Assembly (NCBI GenBank): GCA_041912595.1
Contig: JAYRMR010000001.1
Coordinates: 248,001-312,000 of the forward strand
DNA length: 64,000 nt
DNA from: Roseateles_B sp041912595
GTDB taxonomy: Bacteria > Pseudomonadota > Gammaproteobacteria > Burkholderiales > Burkholderiaceae_C
Direction: 5' to 3'
In this document: in pieces, positions 59,447-64,000 of the stretch
How positions within the stretch are numbered: the first letter of the stretch is position 1
Layout of the letters: every line of letters begins with the position of its first letter
Made by a program: the position numbers and the translations under genes
The notes under the pieces: generated by a model
The model's input: only the letters and a program-made list of their open reading frames with translations
Databases searched by the model: none
Told to the model about the DNA's origin: nothing

Positions 59447-59866
59447 ATGGACGAACAAGACGCAATGGCGGCCGAATGGGCGGCCGCACTCGCAGAAGCC
59501 AAGGGTTCCGACGTCGCGGAGGAGGTCCAGGCCCCCGCCGAGGAGGTCGCGCCCGCCAGCTTCGCGAACTTCACGCCGACCCCGAGCAACATGCCGGGCC
59601 AGGACATCAACATGATCCTGGACATCCCCGTGCAGCTCACGGTGGAGCTCGGCCGCACGCGCATCCCGATCAAGAACATCCTGCAGCTGGCGCAGGGCTC
59701 GGTCGTGGAACTCGACGCCCTGGCCGGCGAGCCCATGGACGTGCTGGTCAACGGCTACCTGATCGCCCAGGGCGAGGTGGTGGTGGTGAATGACAAGTTC
59801 GGCATCCGGCTGACCGACATCGTCACCCCCTCGGAACGCATGCGGCGCCTGTCCAAGGGCGGCTGA
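59447..59866 (+). CDS. fliN: Flagellar motor switch protein FliN
   Basis: FliN completes the C-ring with FliM and FliG and is a docking site for FliH. The 139-residue product has an acidic variable N-terminus and the SpoA domain (about 55-135): LDIPVQLTVELGRTRIPIKNILQLAQGSVVELDALAGEPMDVLVNGYLIAQGEVVVVNDKFGIRLTDIVTPSERMRRL. Complete. A terminator-like hairpin lies 47 bases downstream, before fliO. Confidence 0.97.
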   Translation: MDEQDAMAAEWAAALAEAKGSDVAEEVQAPAEEVAPASFANFTPTPSNMPGQDINMILDIPVQLTVELGRTRIPIKNILQLAQGSVVELDALAGEPMDVLVNGYLIAQGEVVVVNDKFGIRLTDIVTPSERMRRLSKGG

Positions 59867-59912
59867 CGCGCGGCATACCCGCGGCCCACCCGCGGACGGA
59901 CTCGCGCCGTCA

Positions 59913-59936
59913 CGCCGGCTTTTCCGGCGCTTTTCC
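59913..59936 (+). terminator. Terminator-like hairpin between fliN and fliO
   Basis: CGCCGG-CTTTT-CCGGCG followed by CTTTTCC. The 6-bp stem and short U-tract could reduce transcription into fliO-P-Q-R. Confidence 0.5.
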
Positions 59937-59962
59937 AGGGACTCGCTCCCTCAAGTCCTGCC

Positions 59963-59968
59963 CAGAAT
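59963..59968 (+). promoter_or_regulatory. Candidate -10 in front of fliO
   Basis: CAGAAT ends six bases before the fliO ATG at 59975 and no ribosome-binding site is present. With the upstream hairpin it suggests that fliO-P-Q-R can start its own, leaderless transcript. Confidence 0.35.
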
Positions 59969-59974
59969 CGGCAC

Positions 59975-60322
59975 ATGAATTCCCAAGTGCTGCCGGTCCT
60001 GTGGTTCCTGGCCATCCTCGCGCTGATCCCCCTCGCGCTGTGGCTGCTCAAGCGCAGCCCCTTGGGGTCAGGTCTTGCCAGCTCGCAGATGCGGCTGGTG
60101 TCCATCCTGCCCCTGTCCCCCAGCCAGAAGGTGCTGACCGTGGAGGTCGGCGAGGGCGAGGACCGGCGCTGGCTGGTGCTCGGCGTGACCGCCCAGCAGA
60201 TCCAGACGCTTCACGTGATGCCGCCCCAGGCCACGCTCCCCACCGCCCCCGAGGCCGGCGCCAGCTTTGCCGCGCAGCTGCGCCAGCGCCTCCAGCGAGG
60301 CAGCGGAGATGGCCATGCGTGA
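59975..60322 (+). CDS. fliO: Flagellar export apparatus assembly protein FliO
   Basis: FliO assists assembly of the FliP ring in the export gate. The 115-residue product has an N-terminal membrane segment (VLPVLWFLAILALIPLALWLL, about 4-24) and a small cytoplasmic domain (about 37-95) with MRLVSILPLSPSQKVLTVEVGEGEDRRWLVLGVTAQQIQTLHVM, a FliO pattern. A REP-like 14-mer falls in the linker (codons 30-35). The gene overlaps fliP by eight bases. Confidence 0.9.
   Translation: MNSQVLPVLWFLAILALIPLALWLLKRSPLGSGLASSQMRLVSILPLSPSQKVLTVEVGEGEDRRWLVLGVTAQQIQTLHVMPPQATLPTAPEAGASFAAQLRQRLQRGSGDGHA
60064..60077 (+). repeat. REP-like half-site inside fliO
   Basis: GGGGTCAGGTCTTG, identical to 21531-21544, read in frame as part of LGSGLA in the FliO linker. 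Confidence 0.5.
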
Positions 60323-61100
60323 GGCTCGCCGCGCACCCGTCACCCTCGCCCCGGGGCTGCGCACGGCCGCCGCGCTGGGCCTGCTCTGCCTCGGCACGAG
60401 CGCCCTGGCCCAGCAGGGCGCCCAGCCACCCGCCAGCCTGCCCGTGCTGATCGGCCAGGGCAGCGGTGGCAGCTACTCGGTGCCCATCCAGACCCTGCTC
60501 TTCTTCACGGCCCTCGGCTTCCTGCCCGCCGTGCTGCTGATGATGACGGGCTTCACCCGCATCGTGATCGTGCTGTCCCTCATGCGCCAGGCGCTGGGCA
60601 CGCAGGCCGCGCCGCCCAACCAGGTGATCATCGGCCTGTCGCTGTTCCTCACCTTCTTCGTGATGAGCCCGACCCTGGACAAGGTCTACAGCGACGCCTG
60701 GCAGCCCTACTCCGCCGGCCAGATCGCCTTCGACGAGGCGCTCAAGCGGGCCGAGGTGCCGATGCGCGGCTTCATGCTCAAGCAGACGCGCCAGGCCGAT
60801 GTGGCGCTCTTCAGCCGCCTCGCCAAGCTCGAGGCCGACGTCAAGCCCGAGGCCGTGCCCTTCCGCGTGCTGGTGCCGGCCTTCGTGACGAGCGAGCTGA
60901 AGTCCGCCTTCCAGATCGCCTTCCTGATCTTCATTCCCTTCCTCGTCATCGACATGATCGTCAGCAGCGTGCTGATGAGCCTGGGGATGATGATGCTGTC
61001 ACCGGTGCTGGTGTCCCTGCCCTTCAAGCTGATGCTCTTCGTGCTGGCCGACGGCTGGAACCTGCTGCTGGGCTCGCTGGCCGCCTCGTTCGCGACATGA
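60315..61100 (+). CDS. fliP: Flagellar export gate protein FliP
   Basis: FliP builds the export channel with FliQ and FliR. The 261-residue product has a cleavable signal sequence (LRTAAALGLLCLGTSALA, about 17-34), then the mature FliP with IQTLLFFTALGFLPAVLLMMTGFTRIVIVLSLMRQALGTQAAPPNQVIIGLSLFLTFFVMSP and the C-terminal IDMIVSSVLMSLGMMMLSPVLVSLPFKLMLFVLADGW. The ATG at 60315 has GGAG six bases upstream; an ATG at 60309 lies immediately after that site. Confidence 0.97.
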   Translation: MREARRAPVTLAPGLRTAAALGLLCLGTSALAQQGAQPPASLPVLIGQGSGGSYSVPIQTLLFFTALGFLPAVLLMMTGFTRIVIVLSLMRQALGTQAAPPNQVIIGLSLFLTFFVMSPTLDKVYSDAWQPYSAGQIAFDEALKRAEVPMRGFMLKQTRQADVALFSRLAKLEADVKPEAVPFRVLVPAFVTSELKSAFQIAFLIFIPFLVIDMIVSSVLMSLGMMMLSPVLVSLPFKLMLFVLADGWNLLLGSLAASFAT

Positions 61101-61178
61101 CGCCCACCCCCCACTGCCGGCCTGACCGGGAAATCAAGTCCGCGCTGGCAGGATCAACGGCCAGCCAGGAGATCTGAG

Positions 61179-61448
61179 ATGGATGCCCAACAAGTCTTCA
61201 CCTTCGGCCAGCAGGGCCTCTACATGCTCATGCTCGTGGCGGCGCCGGTGCTGCTGACGGTGCTCGCGGTGGGCGTGCTAGTCAGCGTGTTCCAGGCCGC
61301 CACGCAGATCAACGAGGCCACGCTGAGCTTCGTGCCCAAGGTCGTCGCGGCCGTGCTGGTGCTGGCCATCACGGGCCCGTGGATGATGAACACGCTGGTC
61401 GAGTACATCCAGCGCACCCTGCAGACCATTCCGCAGGTGGTGGGCTGA
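61179..61448 (+). CDS. fliQ: Flagellar export gate protein FliQ
   Basis: FliQ is the small gate subunit. The 89-residue product has two membrane hairpin helices (GLYMLMLVAAPVLLTVLAVGVLVSVFQAATQINEATLSFVPKVVAAVLVLAITGPWMMNTLVEY), exactly the family layout. AGGAGATCTG stands before the ATG. It lies 78 bases after fliP. Confidence 0.97.
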   Translation: MDAQQVFTFGQQGLYMLMLVAAPVLLTVLAVGVLVSVFQAATQINEATLSFVPKVVAAVLVLAITGPWMMNTLVEYIQRTLQTIPQVVG

Positions 61449-61476
61449 GCCCTCGGCAGGGCCGCCCGACGTCGCG

Positions 61477-62241
61477 ATGATCAGCTTCACCGAGGCCCAG
61501 CTGCTGGAGTGGCTCACGCCGCTGCTGTGGCCCTTCGTGCGCACGCTCGCGCTGTTCGCCGGCATGCCGGTGTTCAGCCAGCGGGCCATGCCGATGCGCG
61601 TGCGGATCGGGCTTGCGCTGGTGATTACCGTGGCCGCGCAGCCCTCGCTGCCCGCCATGCCCGCCACGCCGCTGGACGCGCTGCCGATGCTGCTCCTGCT
61701 GCTCGCGCAGCAGCTGCTGATCGGCCTGTCCATGGGCTTCGCCGTGCGTCTCGTGTTCGCGGCCCTGGAATTCGCGGGCGAGGTCATCGGCCTGCAGATG
61801 GGCCTGAACTTCGCCGGCTTCTTCGACCCGGGCACCGGCAGCCAGGGCACCTCGACCTCGCGCTTCTTCGGCTCGATGGTGGCCTTCCTCTTCATCGCGG
61901 TGAACGGCCACCTGCTGCTCATCCAGGCCCTGGTGCAGAGCTTCCAGGCCTTCCCCGTCGGGCAGGAGCCCTTCGAGTTCCTGCGCGTGGCGAGGCCGCA
62001 TGTCTGGGGCGCGGAGATCTTCCGCATGGGCTTCTGGATCGCGCTGCCGCTCATCACGATGCTCATGTTCGTGAACCTGGTGCTGGGCGTGATCTCCCGC
62101 GTGGCGCCACAGATCGGCGTGTTCTCGGTCGGCTTTCCGCTGACGGTGAGCATCGGCCTGATCGGCATGGCGGCCACGCTGCCGCTGATGCAGGGGCCGT
62201 TCCAGATCGTGCTGGAGCGGATGCTGGCCGCCTTCTCCTGA
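61477..62241 (+). CDS. fliR: Flagellar export gate protein FliR
   Basis: FliR completes the FliPQR channel. The 254-residue product has about six membrane segments and typical stretches: WPFVRTLALFAGMPVFSQRAMPMRVRIGLALVITVAAQPSLP, GFAVRLVFAALEFAGEVIGLQMGLNFAGFFDPGTGSQG and GVISRVAPQIGVFSVGFPLTVSIGL. It ends the fliF-R run and converges with yfiR nine bases later without an obvious terminator. Confidence 0.96.
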   Translation: MISFTEAQLLEWLTPLLWPFVRTLALFAGMPVFSQRAMPMRVRIGLALVITVAAQPSLPAMPATPLDALPMLLLLLAQQLLIGLSMGFAVRLVFAALEFAGEVIGLQMGLNFAGFFDPGTGSQGTSTSRFFGSMVAFLFIAVNGHLLLIQALVQSFQAFPVGQEPFEFLRVARPHVWGAEIFRMGFWIALPLITMLMFVNLVLGVISRVAPQIGVFSVGFPLTVSIGLIGMAATLPLMQGPFQIVLERMLAAFS

Positions 62242-62250
62242 GCCGAGCGC

Positions 62251-62769
62251 TCAGCGCACCTCGCGCGCGAGCTTGAGCACCTGGGAGCTGAGCACCAGGC
62301 CGCGGCGCTTGGCCTCGGTGTTGTTGATGCGGAAGCTCAGGCCGTTGGGCTCCTGCGTGAGCGCGATGACGGCGCCGCTGCGCAGCGCCTCGGGAGCGTC
62401 CGCGACGATGAGCACCGGCGCGTCCGACAGCGCCTGCTGCCAGCGCAACATCTCCTGGCGGTCCATCTGGCTCAGCACCAGCAGATGGCAGCCATTGCCC
62501 GCCGACGCCTGCTGCAGCGACACCGTGCGCACCTGCGAGAACTCATGCTGGCGCGCGACCAGCAGGCGCAGCGCGTCGGACAGGTCCTGGGCACCGGCCG
62601 TGCAGTAGGTGAACTCCTTCACCGACACCGGCCACTGCGTGAACTGCGCGAAGCGATAGATGAAGGCAGCCTTCAGGCTCGCCTCCTCCGAGACCTGCGC
62701 AGGCCAGGCCAGCGTCGCCGTCATGCCGACGGCCACGCCCAGCCCGAGCCGCAACAGCCGATGCATCAT
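62251..62769 (-). CDS. yfiR: YfiR family (DUF4154) periplasmic protein
   Basis: YfiR of Pseudomonas is a periplasmic repressor of the diguanylate cyclase YfiN. The 172-residue product has a Sec signal peptide (LLRLGLGVAVGMTATLAWPAQ, about 5-25) and the DUF4154 fold with SLKAAFIYRFAQFTQWP, CHLLVLSQMDRQEMLRWQ, VLIVADAPEALRSGAVIALTQEPNGLSFRINNTEAKRRGLVLSSQVLKLAREV. Its ATG overlaps the stop of the TonB-dependent receptor by four bases, so the two are co-expressed. No yfiN or yfiB is in the window; one may lie downstream of neither side here. Confidence 0.9.
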   Translation of the reverse strand: MMHRLLRLGLGVAVGMTATLAWPAQVSEEASLKAAFIYRFAQFTQWPVSVKEFTYCTAGAQDLSDALRLLVARQHEFSQVRTVSLQQASAGNGCHLLVLSQMDRQEMLRWQQALSDAPVLIVADAPEALRSGAVIALTQEPNGLSFRINNTEAKRRGLVLSSQVLKLAREVR

Positions 62770-64000
62770 GGCGCCGGCGCCGAGGAGAGCTGCAGGAAGA
62801 CCGTGCGTCCCGGCGCCCGCACCTGCGAATCCCCCGGGTCCGTGATGTCGCCGTAGCGCTTCTGCCCGAGATTGCGCACGCCCAGGCCCAGGCTCCAGCC
62901 GCCGGGCAGGCGCGTGCTCAGGTGGACGTGGTGCAGGAGCACCGCACCGAGATGCTCATCGCCGACATGCCGCGCGCCCATGCCCACCGTCTGCCAGCCC
63001 ATCTCCCAGCCGCCCGCCAGCGGGCGCTGGTACTGGAGCTTGAGCAGGTACTTGGGCGAGTTGTCCGGCACCTGCCCATGCACGTCGCGCAGGCGCTGCG
63101 TCGTGGCCGAGGCCTGCAGCCGGGCGCCGTCCAGCCAGCGGTGCTCGAGGCCGACGTCCAGGCCCAGGGACTTCATCTGCCCTTCGTTGACATAGGCCAG
63201 CGTGTCATTGAGCCCGATCAGGCCGCGGAAGGAGGAGCGGAAGGCCGACACCCGCAGCTGCGTGTGGCGGCTGAGGGCGTGCTCGTACACCAGCTCCTGC
63301 GAGCGCACGCGCTCCTCGGAGGGCAGCATCTCCGGCGCCTCGACGAAGTAGTTCTGCGCGAACTCCATCAGGTTGGCCACGCGGAAGGCGCTGCCATGCA
63401 CGAAGCGCAGGCGGCGGTCGGGATCGATCTGCCAGGTCCAGGCCAGGCGGGGATTGAGCTGCGCGCCGTCCACGCGGTCGTCGCGGTCGCGTCGCAGGCC
63501 GAGCGAGAGGTGATGCCCGTTGCCGAGATCCCAGTCGTCCTGCACGAAAAGGCCGTTGCCCTTGCCGCGCGCCAGGAAGTGCAGGTAGTACTCCGGATCG
63601 CCCCAGACGCCCAGGTAGATCTGCTGCACGTAGTCCTGCTGCGTGTCCCAGCCCAGCGTCACGCGGTGGCCGCTCCACTGCGTCAGACCGAGGCGCAGGC
63701 TGGCGTTCACCCAGCGGCCGTCGTTGACGGTGCGCCAGACGCGGCGCGTGCCGTCGTCGTCGATGAAGGGCCGGCGCCCCTCGGCGCGCGTGCGCTTGCC
63801 CGAGAGGTCCACCGTCAGGTCCGTGCTGGGGCCGAGGCTGAAATCCTGGGTCAGGGCCAGCATGCTGTTGCGGTAGTAGGCCTCCCGCTTGACGAGGCCC
63901 CGCGCGTGGTCCCGCACGTCCAGCCACAGCCCGCCGCCCAGGGTGCGTTCCGAGTGCCCGCCGCGGATCGACAGGCCCTGGTGGCTGTAGGTGCCGAACA
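62766..64000 (-). CDS. TonB-dependent receptor, C-terminal part (5' end outside window)
   Basis: The frame is open to the window edge; 411 residues are visible. They alternate like the beta strands of an outer-membrane barrel (for example LTQDFSLGPSTDLTVDLSGKRTRAEG, HRVTLGWDTQQDYVQQIYLGVWGDPEYY, WNWTWQI-type LNPRLAWTWQIDPDRRLRFVHGSAFRVANLMEFAQNYF) and end with an aromatic-poor but typical TBDR terminus (LGLGVRNLGQKRYGDITDPGDSQVRAPGRTVFLQLSSAPAP). The N-terminal plug is mostly outside, although GTYSHQGLSIRGG near the edge belongs to it. Coupling with yfiR indicates a sensing or uptake module unrelated to flagella. Substrate unknown. Confidence 0.88.
   Translation of the reverse strand, partial: FGTYSHQGLSIRGGHSERTLGGGLWLDVRDHARGLVKREAYYRNSMLALTQDFSLGPSTDLTVDLSGKRTRAEGRRPFIDDDGTRRVWRTVNDGRWVNASLRLGLTQWSGHRVTLGWDTQQDYVQQIYLGVWGDPEYYLHFLARGKGNGLFVQDDWDLGNGHHLSLGLRRDRDDRVDGAQLNPRLAWTWQIDPDRRLRFVHGSAFRVANLMEFAQNYFVEAPEMLPSEERVRSQELVYEHALSRHTQLRVSAFRSSFRGLIGLNDTLAYVNEGQMKSLGLDVGLEHRWLDGARLQASATTQRLRDVHGQVPDNSPKYLLKLQYQRPLAGGWEMGWQTVGMGARHVGDEHLGAVLLHHVHLSTRLPGGWSLGLGVRNLGQKRYGDITDPGDSQVRAPGRTVFLQLSSAPAP

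Noticed and set aside
1..64000. Looked for tRNA or rRNA genes, CRISPR arrays, insertion sequences and prophage genes.
   Set aside because: None were recognised; gaps between genes are short and explained by promoters, terminators or the repeats listed.

Overview
The window reads as part of a high-GC betaproteobacterial chromosome, most likely order Burkholderiales. The reasons are the FlhDC master regulator combined with FlhF, FlhG and FliA, the split of flagellar genes into flgAMN / flgB-L / fliE / fliF-R / flhBAFG-fliA units, and the DUF1841 and HDOD families. A genus such as Roseateles, Rubrivivax or Leptothrix is a guess from gene style only. Almost everything between 1.4 and 62.2 kb is one continuous flagellar, chemotaxis and second-messenger island.

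Layout. 1-1.4 kb: the 3' end of a Kef-type antiporter and a DUF1841 gene, closed by a bidirectional terminator. 1.4-3.1 kb (minus): flgA-flgM-flgN. 3.3-14.0 kb (plus): flgB-C-D-E-F-G-H-I-J-K-L. 14.1-28.2 kb: a signalling block with an HDOD protein, a 1274-residue multi-PAS HisKA_2 kinase, an ANTAR response regulator, a membrane histidine kinase on the minus strand, a hybrid kinase with REC and Hpt, a REC-PAS-GGDEF-EAL protein and a second GGDEF protein. 28.3-42.3 kb (minus): TPR-like protein, flhD, flhC, methyltransferase, motA, motB, cheY, cheZ, flhB, flhA, flhF, flhG, fliA and a soluble chemoreceptor, given in transcription order from right to left. 43.0-49.8 kb (plus): three tandem flagellins, fliD, fliS, fliT and a YcgR/PilZ brake. 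49.8-50.1 kb (minus): fliE, divergent from fliF-G-H-I-J-K-L-M-N-O-P-Q-R (50.4-62.2 kb, plus). 62.3-64 kb (minus): yfiR and the 3' part of a TonB-dependent receptor that runs off the window.

How it works together. FlhDC should switch on the hook-basal-body and export genes. FliA (sigma-28) should then read the late genes while FlgM holds it back until the hook is finished. Sequences close to the sigma-28 consensus (TCAA/TAAA, 15-16 nt, GCCGATAA) can be read directly upstream of flgM, motA, fliC1, fliC2, fliD, fliS and, unexpectedly, fliE. FlgN, FliS, FliT and FliJ are export chaperones. CheY and CheZ, the soluble receptor, YcgR and the GGDEF/EAL proteins tie swimming to chemotaxis and cyclic-di-GMP.

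Most notable: structured leaders in front of the flagellin genes with a closing helix near the start codon; an interspersed repeat family with a conserved flank and a variable hairpin, present twice between fliF and fliG and once between flhD and flhC; a kinase/ANTAR pair (an RNA-binding type of output) inside a flagellar island; several genes with a -10-like hexamer 6-7 nt before the start codon, suggesting leaderless transcripts; an FlhG without a P-loop; a diguanylate cyclase domain whose inhibitory-site motif is pushed away from GGDEF by an insert; and an apparent internal start that would make a free Hpt protein.
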